This document shows positions 11,435 through 20,154 of a stretch of 64,000 nucleotides of DNA, one piece after another. The stretch is from NCBI GenBank assembly GCA_008828725.1, contig MEHQ01000078.1, forward strand, positions 456,567 to 520,566, given 5' to 3'. The stretch's first letter is position 1; each line of letters begins with the position of its first letter. The notes beneath the pieces were generated by a model. It was given only the letters and a program-made list of their open reading frames with translations. It was not told the origin of the DNA and ran no database searches. A program made the translations under genes and the position numbers. The DNA is from Saccharina japonica. Taxonomy: Eukaryota > Sar > Phaeophyceae > Laminariales > Laminariaceae.

Positions 11435-12535
11435 TGTTCACGGATCAGGTCAAATCTCACGGGCCGGGCCGGGCCGGGCCGGAACGGGTCGGGTCAGCTG
11501 AGCTGAGCTGACCCAACCCGCCCCCCCCCCCGCCCCGACCCGACCCGACCCGACCCGACCCGACCCGACCCGACCCGACCCGACCCGCGAGATTTTGAAA
11601 ACCTCCTGAACCGCGACCTCACTCGACCCGTGATAATTGATAACCACCTGGCCCAACCCGACCCGGCCCGTGATATATCAAAACTTCCTGACCGGATCCG
11701 ATCCGTGATCGTTGAAAAACACCCGACCCGACCCGACCCAACCCGACCCGACCCGACCCGACCCGACTCGTGATAGTTTTAAACATTTCCTGACTCGACC
11801 CGACCCGCTAGATTCCGAATGGTCCGTGAGGTATGGGTCATGCCGCGGGTTGGGTCACCTGGACCCGGGAGAACGTTTCTCTCGACCGACGGGTTCGACC
11901 CGCAGATGCGGCTCGTGCGTCGACGCTTCAAAACTAAGTGAATCTTCAGCTTCGTACCCCGAAGTGATATGTGGCCTGTCTGTATTGGGTACAGTATGTG
12001 GAATTTACGAATGGATGCGGACATGCGTATATAGATTTTGCGATGTTTTTTAAGTTTTAATCTGATATCCAGAGGAGCACTGTTGAGTATTGGTACGGGA
12101 AAAGCCTTGGGCAGAAAAACGTTTTTTTTTCAAGTTTCAGATCTGGGGGACTGACCCTCGGGTCCGAGGGTTAACAGAAAACAACTCGAGGTTCATGCTG
12201 GCCCGACTCACGAGTGGCCCGTTTTTCGCGGGTCGTGGCTCGACCCGGCCCATTAACTTTTGAAAATCTCCTGGCCCAACCTGACCCGACCGGACCCAAC
12301 CCGATCCGTGACATTTGAAAACTTCTTGACCCAAACCCGACCCGACCTGTAAAATTTGAAAACCTCTTGACCCGACCCGATGCGACCCACGATATTTGAA
12401 GGCTCCTTGACCCGACCCGACCGACACCGTGAGGTCCTCCTAACCAGGCCCGACCCGACTCGTGAAAGTTTGAACACCGCCTGACCCGACCCGACCCGAC
12501 CCGACCCGACTCGAGTCGTGAGATTTTGAACTCCT
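11435..12535. repeat. (ACCCG)n satellite with TTTTGAAAACCTCCTG spacers
   Basis: Two dense blocks (about 11,450-11,830 and 12,170-12,525) of ACCCG pentamers broken every 20-60 bp by a spacer of the type GTGAGATTTTGAAAACCTCC. The left edge has GGGGTGTTCACGGATCAGG. No coding capacity. Confidence 0.85.
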
Positions 12536-12650
12536 TCTATGTACTGTTACATAGAAGGGGTGTTACAGTACATAAAGTACATACAGTACAGTATATATGC
12601 CGCAAAGCATCCAGCGGTCCTTCTATTTACGATCAGATTTGTGTATACCG

Positions 12651-12966
12651 ACCGGTCGCCCCGGTGGTCCAACAGGTAGCCACGAAGCCAGTTAGGTTGG
12701 AATTCGAGAGATCGAGTCTCCGTATGGAGATTTTTAGTCTCAAATGACGCCAACTGTCGAGAGCCCATATGAATTATAGCGTGGGTAAGCACAATTCGAC
12801 GAGAGTTGACGAGGGAAGAAAGTGCTAAAATCTTCTCGCGATAAAGATTCAAGGCAAGAACCGTAGTGGGGGAGGAGGGAGAAGAGCCCGCTTTTGTGAC
12901 CCCAGATCTGAGTTACGACTATTAGAAAGAGAGAGAAAGGAGGGGCGAAGATAATAAATGGGATGG
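12651..12966 (+). repeat. tRNA-derived SINE, copy 1
   Basis: The head GTCGCCCCGGTGGTCCAACA resembles a pol III A box (TGGTCNAACNGG), and GAGATCGAGTCTC stands at the B-box position. The body follows: CTCAAATGACNCCNACTGTC, then TTCGACGAGAGTTGACGAGG, then TCTTCTCGCGATAAANATNC, then CCCCAGATCTGAGTTACGAC, ending at AATAAATGGGATGG. Confidence 0.75.
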
Positions 12967-13021
12967 AAACACAAAATACCACTCGTGCTTCAGTTTGCGC
13001 TATATTTTTTTTTTTTTTTTC

Positions 13022-13250
13022 TCTTTTTTCTCTTTCATGCACCTGGATTGCTAGCAGGGTAGGTCTTGCCTGTCGTATATGGCATTGCATTGTCTGCTCT
13101 GCTTACTGCACTGAGCGTAGTATCTCTGTGTCGTAGTTTTGTGACCACAGAACTGGTACCTTTTTAGGATGAAGAATCGGCACGGACACTGGGTGTGCTG
13201 GATGTCGACGGGTAGAAAGGAAGGTTTAATGTGAAGAACACACACACATC
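13022..13250 (+). repeat. Dispersed repeat D, copy 1
   Basis: A module of about 215 bp from GCTAGCAGGGTAGGTC through GGCATTGCATTGTCTGCTC, CTCTGTGTCGTAGTTTTGTG and GATGAAGAATCGGCACGG to GGTTTAATGTGAAGAACAC. It follows a T/C-rich tract directly after the SINE. It recurs at 18.84, 36.65 (inverted), 37.48 (inverted, partial), 42.4 (partial) and 58.6 kb (partial). Confidence 0.75.
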
Positions 13251-13474
13251 CATGCATATCGTATAATATGCATCACTCCTGGTGTACCGGTATGTTTGGT
13301 ACAGTACCATTCCTTTACATAGTCTCGCACTTGAAAAATATCTAAACGATTATTCGTATTTCTCCGCCGTCCGATTCCTCCGTCCGATCTTGTGCCCGGT
13401 TCAATCATACAGATCACACATTAGGCTATTTCTGAAGCAACAGCAGCAGCAGCAGCAGCAGCAGATAGATCACC

Positions 13475-13620
13475 ATGAAGGCGGTGCGACGCTTCCGTGA
13501 GTTGCGGAAGAAGCACGAGGAGAAAGTGGACGCAATGTCTCCTGAGGAGAGGCGGTGCTGCGCAGAGCTTTGGCAGCGTGACCTCCTGGGGGAACACTCC
13601 AGCGTGCCTCCTGAATCTTG
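13475..13620 (+). CDS. Exon 1, repeat-rich multi-pass membrane protein (gene 2)
   Basis: ATG at 13475 in a good context (CACCATGAAG), downstream of a CAG-rich leader (about 13,439-13,463) and an in-frame stop. The 48 full codons give a basic, helical N-terminus (MKAVRRFRELRKKHEEKVD, then an Arg/Cys/Trp segment ending SVPPES). The donor at 13621 (TTG then GTGAGT) leaves phase 2. The exon at 20155 needs exactly one base to restore the frame, so a 6.5-kb intron joins them to read Cys-Thr-Val-Lys-Gly. The exon itself is well supported; the join is inferred from phase and from an acceptor with a strong C/T tract. A possible small exon at about 14,363-14,432 also fits the phase but has weaker signals. 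The N-terminus has no signal peptide. Confidence 0.55.
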
Positions 13621-14499
13621 GTGAGTTTTTTTTTTTGGATCGTCGCTTTTACGCCCACGGGGTATATAGATGGTGGCCTATTATACTACTATACGCATGC
13701 TACGGTAGAGGTGTTTCACCATAGTTTTTTTTTGCCTTATAAGGGTGGTCACTTGAGGAGCTCTTTCACTAATATCAAGTCAAAAAATGATTTTGGAGGG
13801 GAAATAAAAGCGCTATATATGTATGTACCCGATGAACCATACCATGTGGCCGAAGTATTCAAAATGAAGAATATTGCGACACGAGAATCAAAGTCCGACG
13901 AATTTGGGTTAAGGAGCCTCTAGTGGACCATTCTGAAAGAAAATCAGCCAAAAAGCACCAGGAAATCTGTAGATCCTGCATTTTGACAATTGCCATCCGT
14001 TGTTATAAGCATCGAAACGCGATGATCCAATGCAAATTGAGTGGCGTATATACGTAGCTACGTAGGGCTGGGTCAAATTATTGAATTGAAGTCATGACAT
14101 GAGCCAGTGTTGATTAAGTTTTTTTTTTGGTTTTTATGATACGGTAAGGTAGGGGTGGGGGGAAATAATATGTTAAGGTCACGGAGGGTCTTATCCGCCC
14201 CCTATCCCCGGGTTTCCGGGTGACTCTAATCTCTAGGTGTTTTATAGGGATATAGCATTCTGTCGCTATTTCTACGTAGCACGCCGTGTTTGGACGTTCG
14301 GCTGGCTCGTGCCATAGCAGAGAGCGAGTGTACCAGCTTGGTATTTCATCTACAGAAGCTGCAGCTTGATATTTTCTTCAGATTGGCCGTCTGTGCTTTC
14401 TCTCCACCGAGGCCTGCTCCTCGACTTTGAGGTGATGGCGTGGTCGAAAATGTCCGAGGTTTGGGGTACAAAAAACGAGAAGAAGAAGAAAAAAAACAG

Positions 14500-14645
14500 G
14501 CCCCTCCTCAAGGGTATGCGCGGATCTGAATCCCAGACACCCCACTACCCCCCCCCCTATATTGGAGGGAAGAACCGGACCGGTGTGATCCCAGGAAACA
14601 ATAAGTCAACATTTTTTTTAATTTACCCCCCCCCCCATATAAATA
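14500..14645 (+). repeat. Dispersed repeat E, left module
   Basis: TATTGGAGGGAAGAACCGG, GTGTGATCCCAGGAAACAAT and AAGTCAA then poly-T and a C run. The same module is joined directly to the right module at 59.34-59.59 kb. Here the two modules are about 520 bp apart. Confidence 0.65.
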
Positions 14646-14934
14646 TTTTATATATTTATAGGTTGGGTTGGCGTCGGTTGGCAACGACGCTGTAAAACAC
14701 GCCACTCGCTGCGTGAGCTAGACAACCAGGGTGCCGTTTTTTTTTGTTATTTTTTTTTGGCGGTCACCAAAGCTGGCGGTCGAGTAGATCATTTGTGCGG
14801 GGTGAAGAACCTTTGTTCCGCACAAGGGGAATGGTCGTATCACGTAGTGTTAATATGGTAAGGCGTCCGCGAGGCAGTTACATAGTAAAACCCATTGCTG
14901 TCTCCGGAAGTGGCCACACCAGAAATTAAATTAA

Positions 14935-15175
14935 CTCATTGAAGCTGTCGTCCATATGCAAGTCCGCCTCAGAGGCGGTTCTTAGCAGGATGCAGCTCAC
15001 CCTCCATGCGACTCGCCCAATACCTCACGGCGTTTCGCGCTTGGTGCAAGCAATGTCTGCCTGGTTGGTGAAAACCCAACGCGCTCCGTCCCGGCATTGT
15101 AGGGATGCGAGGGTCTATGGTCATATGACTACGGCCGTGCACAACATGAGTACACCCCCCCCCCCCCCCCACTAG
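14935..15175 (+). repeat. Long-form poly-C-ending repeat in intron 1 of gene 2
   Basis: Full-length copy: CATTGAAGCTGTCGTCCATA, GCAAGTCCGCCTCAGAGGCG, GATGCAGCTCACCC, CCTGGTTGGTGAAAACCC, GCATTGTAGGGATGCGAGGG, then CAACATGAGTACACCC and a C run at about 15,155-15,170. It is in sense relative to gene 2 but not next to a recognised acceptor. Confidence 0.85.
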
Positions 15176-15310
15176 CGAAAACAAAATAGGGGGGGTTTCT
15201 AAAACCAAGTTAAAAATAGGGAACATAAAATGAAAAAAAAAATGTTTTCGCTCATTTCGTCCTGTGATCACAGCGATCCGGTTTGTTTTTCATTCTGACC
15301 TTCCTACGAC
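15160..15310 (+). repeat. Dispersed repeat E, right module
   Basis: CTAGCGAAAACAAAATAGGG, then CTAAAACCAAGTTAAAAATA, TCATTTCGTCCTGTGATCAC and GATCCGGTTTGTTTTTCATT. Closely matched at 59.44-59.57 kb. Confidence 0.65.
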
Positions 15311-16158
15311 GTACGAGTGTGGTGCCGTTTTCTCTTTTTTTTTTACGCCCTTGCCCTCCTGAACGTTTTTGCACTTCTCTTGCAGACAGTTACATCTCCT
15401 CAAAAGCAACCGCAGCCGGCTAAAACTTGGGGCACTCTCTTGATGGTGTGTGTGTGTGTGGGGGGTGTCGGGTGCGCCAGGAAGCAGTCGTAGGTGTCTG
15501 GAAACGACTGAAGAAGTGTCTTTCGTGATTTCGAAGTTGCAAGCCAGCAGCACGAAAAACCGCAAAACTCGCTGAATATTTTGTTTTCACTCGCGGACGC
15601 CTCTAATAAAAAGATACTTTAACTAATTTTAAGAAGTATAATGGCTGTATCTCCGCTGAAAAATGGCTTTCGCCGATATTTTTCTCGTCTCCTGGCAGGT
15701 CTTTTTTTAACTGTACGGTAGCAAGCTGACGTACCCTAATCATACCACACAGGGCAATTGCGTTTCCGCTAGGGGTAGTAAGCTTTCGGGCAAAAAAAAA
15801 CGCAACCAGGGGCTACAAAACCCTGGATTCTTGTATGTTCGCAATACGATATCAGTACATTTTCTGAAATTTGGAAATACGTATTATACCAGGTATATTT
15901 ATTTTTTGCAAATACTTTCCTCTAATTCTAAGTCTTGTGTTCATTTTTTTTTCACAAAACGCCTGCGAACGCGCGCCTACTCGACAACAGATTCCTGAGA
16001 GACCCCCCCCGTCCCCTTGATGGTCTGAGCTCCTGTGAATTAGGGATGTTTTTTTCGGAGAATTCCAGATATATATTATATGTGATTTTGTGAAGTTTGT
16101 ATCAACATCTAATCAAGATACAAAGGCGTTCTGTCGCAATTTGTGAAATCTAACAGAG
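15311..16158. other. Intron sequence, nothing recognised
   Basis: AT-rich, with a short (GT)n at about 15,446. No exon or repeat family identified. Confidence 0.4.
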
Positions 16159-16166
16159 GTAAAAAT

Positions 16167-17000
16167 TAGGGTTGTACCCCGTCTGACTGAGAACCGGGTA
16201 CCCGGTGGCGGGTACCCGGAACCGTCGGAACCGGAATCGGACCGGAACAAATGAAGTTACCCCGGGTATTTATTTGGACTCCGGGTACCCGGATAGTACC
16301 CGGGTACCCGGGTACCCGGGTACCCGTTGATTGTGCTATATGGAGCCCCCAAAACTGGGATATACGTTGATTTATACATACATACACTGCTTGTGCCCCT
16401 AGACTCTCCTTTTTCCTTTTCTCCCTTCTCTCCTACAGCCTTCGCACAACACTACCCCTACCAGCTACCAGGACACACACACGTATGAGCCATGAGCCAG
16501 GCCATGGATGACGTGTATGACGTGGACCATTCGCAACAGAGTGCTATAAGGGGGGGAATAATTATTCTCCCTGAGGCCGCCTACTTCATTTCTGCTGTGA
16601 AATAGGGGACAAAATAAGGGGATATACAGGGGGGACATAAATCCAGCAGCCTGGCTGGTCTCTGTGTGAGTGGTGTATTTTAACATTTAACACACACACC
16701 TCTCTCTCAGCACATACTGCAAGAGGCAGCCTTCTGCCTTCCATCTTCTTTCTTTGGCATGATTCATTGAGATAATAGACGAAATGAAGTCATTCCCTCC
16801 CGCCGTCCGCCTTACCACGCCGCCTGCGGACCGTTCAGGCCCGCTGAAACGCTTAAAGGGGAGATAATAGTGCATGGTAACCCGGCTACCCGGGTACCCG
16901 GGCTGAAAGCAGGCCGGGTACCCGGTTCCGGTTCCGTCTGAACCCCCCACAATCCGGTCCGGTTACCGGTTCCAAATTTTGAGGCCGGGGTGCAACCCTA
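16167..17000. mobile_element. hAT-like non-autonomous transposon, 834 bp
   Basis: Terminal inverted repeats TAGGGTTGTACCCCG (left) and the inverse of TAGGGTTGCACCCCG (right), flanked by a perfect 8-bp target duplication GTAAAAAT (16159-16166 and 17001-17008). The TAGGG ends plus an 8-bp duplication are diagnostic of hAT. Subterminal arrays of GGTACCCG (about 16,190-16,330 and 16,875-16,930) lie inside each end. The 500-bp core has no recognisable transposase. Confidence 0.9.
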
Positions 17001-17157
17001 GTAAAAATAACAGGAGCGTTACATTTTACACGGAAACAAAAACCAGGAACATCTATATATCTACAAGATACAAAAAATGTACAAGATACAGAAAAAAAAT
17101 GCGCGAAGAAGTAACCCTGAAAAATCTGGAAGTATGCTCTCCGAATAACAGTCCTTA

Positions 17158-17505
17158 ATGTTATAAGGATTACCCTGGGCTGGGTATCTGGTCGATCTTT
17201 TACCCCTATAGCTCAGCAGGTAATACCCTCACATTTGACGTCGTCGAGGACACGGATTCGAATATCACTTCGAACATTTCTTTTTTCAGAAACGCTTGCG
17301 CGTGCGTCCCCAAATAACTCGTCTCCCTGGTTCCCCAGGTATTGAAACGAAGCGGGTAGGTCAACGTACGGCCGTATACGGTACCGACGTCCCAACTATC
17401 AAATATCCCGCCGTTCAGAGGGGGGGAGAGTGTTATAAGGATTACCCTGGGCTGGGTAATCGATCGATCGTTTACCCCTGTAGCTCAGCAGGTAATACCA
17501 TCACA
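17158..17505 (+). repeat. Direct repeat with tRNA-like promoter words
   Basis: Two copies, 272 bp apart, of GTTATAAGGATTACCCTGGG followed by TTTACCCC and TAGCTCAGCAGGTAATACC. The first copy continues to CACGGATTCGAATATC. The last two strings look like pol III A and B boxes, but no cloverleaf with a proper anticodon arm and acceptor stem can be folded, so this is a tRNA-derived repeat and not a tRNA gene. Confidence 0.5.
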
Positions 17506-17607
17506 TTAACCCTGTAAGAACTGGTCCCACGTATTGGGGGACAAAATACTTGGAACTGCACTATTAATAGTAGTGTTGCATACGTTTTTCAGTTCTGAAT
17601 GGGTTAG
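17506..17607. mobile_element. piggyBac-like MITE, copy 1
   Basis: Bounded by TTAA (17506-17509) and TTAG (17604-17607). The ends are CCCTGTAAGAACTGGTCCCA and the inverse of CCCATTCAGAACTG. It interrupts the second copy of the preceding direct repeat. Confidence 0.65.
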
Positions 17608-18830
17608 TCTAATGGATCGGTTTTTTTTTCACGTTCAGCGCTGACTTGACTACAGCAGTATACCTGGTACCATAGGGCGTCCCTTCCAACCAACAAATAA
17701 AAATGGGCTTTAGCCAAAATCAGGTACACCTGGTCACTTTGGTGCCAAAAACAGGTACTACACTAAAACCAAGTACAAATCACACGCTAGGACACCTCTC
17801 ATTGGCCAGCCTCACATCGTACCTGATTTCGGCATGAAATGGTCAGGTACACCTGGATTTGTCTACTTGGTTTAGCTTTCAACTGATTTTGGGGATTTTT
17901 GAGCCAATCAGAGGCCATACGTACACTGTCTCCTATATGCCCGACACGACGACATCACCACACTACGTACATACGGCCCCGCCACAACGACTACATAACG
18001 TATCATACGCGCGCATACAGCACAATGGACTTGTTGTAATATACCAGGTATTACGTACTGCTGCCTTTCTGACACGGTACGGAAAGCGAGCAGTTCAGTC
18101 TCGAATTGACTCGATGTTTTGTTCGTATGCCATCAATGATGATGTGGCTACGACTATATACATACAATACGTACCTGGTACAAGAATACGGAAATGCACG
18201 TCGTAGCAGTGGGTGTGATCACGAAATCAATGAAAGCATACGACAGATATTATTACCCGTACTGAAAATAGCATACCTGGTACCTGGTACAACCTTTATC
18301 AAGAGTTTGGAGGACACGAGGACACACACATTCAATTCGCTATCATTCTGCTGTTTAGGCGCAAATTTAAAAGTATGTTTGATTATTTCTCACAGCCAAA
18401 AAGTCCCGAAAAAACCGTTCGTGGCGTGCGTTTTTTACTTGGTTTTAGTATATACCTGATTTTGGCTCAAATGGATCAGGTATACCTGATCTTGGCAGTT
18501 GCCCAAGATAATCAATGGCATGGACAAAATAAAAAATATAAATGTTTGTCAGATTTTGGGTAAGTTAGCCTGTGACCACGGGAATCGACCGTGTCAAGTG
18601 TTGGATTAGTACGGACAACTGGAGGTACTGGATAGAGAGACCGGCACGGTTTTTAATGTGAAGACAACAACAACAACAACAACAAGATGGCAAATGGAAT
18701 AACAGTACTATTATAATTTATGACTCGAGTTATGAGTCAATAATTTGTATGCCATTTGATCTTTTTTATTTTACATATTTCTTTTTATTCTTTCCTTTTT
18801 CCTTTTCGCCTTTTCTTTTCTTTTTTCTCT
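17608..18830. other. Intron sequence, CAGGTA-rich
   Basis: Several CAGGTACACCTGG and TACCTGGTACC words; an imperfect inverted arrangement at 17,700-17,890. No exon recognised. Confidence 0.4.
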
Positions 18831-18831
18831 T

Positions 18832-19055
18832 CCACGCAGCTGGATCGCTAGCAGGGTAGGTCGTGCCTGTCGTATATGGCATTGCATTGTCTGCTCTGCT
18901 TACTGCTTACTGCATTGCAGCGTAATATCTCTGTGTCGTAGTTTTGTGATAATATAACTGGTATCTCTCTAGGATGAAGAATCGGCAGACACTGGGTGTG
19001 TTGGATGTCGACGGGTAGAAAGGACGGTTTAATGTGAAGAACACACACATTTGCC
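18832..19055 (+). repeat. Dispersed repeat D, copy 2
   Basis: Same landmarks as the 13.02-kb copy, again preceded by a long T/C-rich tract. Here there is no adjacent SINE. Confidence 0.75.
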
Positions 19056-19344
19056 AGCGGACAAAGTGCAGCGCTTATTCTAAGCATACCACCCACAAAC
19101 TAGAAGAGTGAAGAGTAACTACTCTATAAAATCCAATGACATAAAAGTTAACAGTTACTTATTTATTATTTTCAAGGTATTTGTTTCCACCTCCGGAGCT
19201 CATGATATAAGAGGTGTTAAAAAAGTACTGTTGTTAGTGGCAAGGAAAAATAATACAGTCTGGAGCGGTTATACTGAATTGCTTTGTCGTTGCAGAAGAG
19301 CACTCAATTCTCTATAAATAGCACAAAAGGAAAACAAAGTAGGG

Positions 19345-19640
19345 TTGAGATAGACAGGAACATAATAAATTCGGGAGACGTTGGACTGCAATTGCTACCT
19401 GGTATTCATTATTAATAGACAGTGTGGAAGGGCACCCATTCTCAAATAAGAAAAACAAAAAAGTCAGGCTGAGATTGACAGGAAAAAAAAAAATGCCAGG
19501 AGTCGCTATATTGACTGAAATAGCGATTTAATATATATACTCAGTATGATAGAAAACACACGTTATCTAATAAGCTACGAAAACATGTTGATATTAACAG
19601 GAAACACAAGAAACTCGGGAGTCGCTGTTCTGGTACCGCT
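19345..19640. repeat. Degenerate relative of the AGGACA MITE
   Basis: Shares CTCAAATAAGAAA, GGCTGAGATTGACAGGAA and GAGTCGCTATATTGA-type words with the MITE at 42.75 kb, in two overlapping blocks. Borders not resolved. Confidence 0.4.
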
Positions 19641-19714
19641 CAGACCGAAAATTTAAGGACCGTTCGTACAGTAATGTTTAGTATAATCGTACCTTATATT
19701 TAGGGACATAGTGG
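19636..19714. mobile_element. Stowaway/mariner-like mini-MITE, copy 4
   Basis: 79 bp between TA dinucleotides. The left end is CCGCTCAGACCGAAAATTTA then AGGACCG. The right end is the inverse of CCACTATGTCCCTAAATAT then AAGGTACG. Confidence 0.7.
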
Positions 19715-19760
19715 TATACTGTAATTCCAGTACTTTCTGTAGTGTACGTACTGTAAAAGC

Positions 19761-20030
19761 TAGGGCTGGGCACTGGCACAGTATGTACTGACAGTAGTCA
19801 TCTACTGGCAGTAGTAATCTACTGATTGACCCGGCCAGTATATTCGCCAGTAGTTCTTTTCTCATGAACGTCCAAGAAACACGCCATATCATAGTACCGA
19901 AACCCACCAAATGCGTTTCGGAAGGAGAGAGGAGAAAGGAGAGACAATAAACTGCTGCAATCCAGTACACTGCTTGATTTTGACGACAGTATACATCGCT
20001 ACTGACTGAGCCAGTCAGTGTCCAGCCCTA
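19761..20030. mobile_element. hAT-like MITE, 270 bp
   Basis: Inverted ends TAGGGCTGGGCACTGGC and TAGGGCTGGACACTGACTGG, with 8-bp flanks GTAAAAGC (19753-19760) and GTAAGAGC (20031-20038), one mismatch. Internal CTACTGGCAGTAGTNATCTA repeats. It ends 124 bp before the large exon. Confidence 0.85.
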
Positions 20031-20154
20031 GTAAGAGCGTGAAATCAGCCATTTTCAGATAACAAAGCTCAGTCTGTACCAGCTTTCCCCACCTGGTACT
20101 TACGTTTCAAGTATTCCTTTCCCCCTCCCCCTCTGGTGCATGAAACACGTCCAG

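Noticed and set aside
11450-12525. Telomere-type repeat
   Set aside because: The unit is ACCCG with spacers, not a TTAGGG- or TTTAGGG-type array, and it lies inside the window between unique sequence.
14071-14130. Another hAT end (TAGGGCTGGGTCAA)
   Set aside because: No partner end and no target duplication were found nearby.
14363-14432. Short internal exon of gene 2
   Set aside because: The phase would fit exon 1, but the acceptor has a poor pyrimidine tract and joining onward to 20155 would break the frame found without it.
17195-17260. tRNA gene
   Set aside because: A-box and B-box words are present, but no acceptor stem or proper anticodon arm can be formed. It is a duplicated tRNA-derived repeat.
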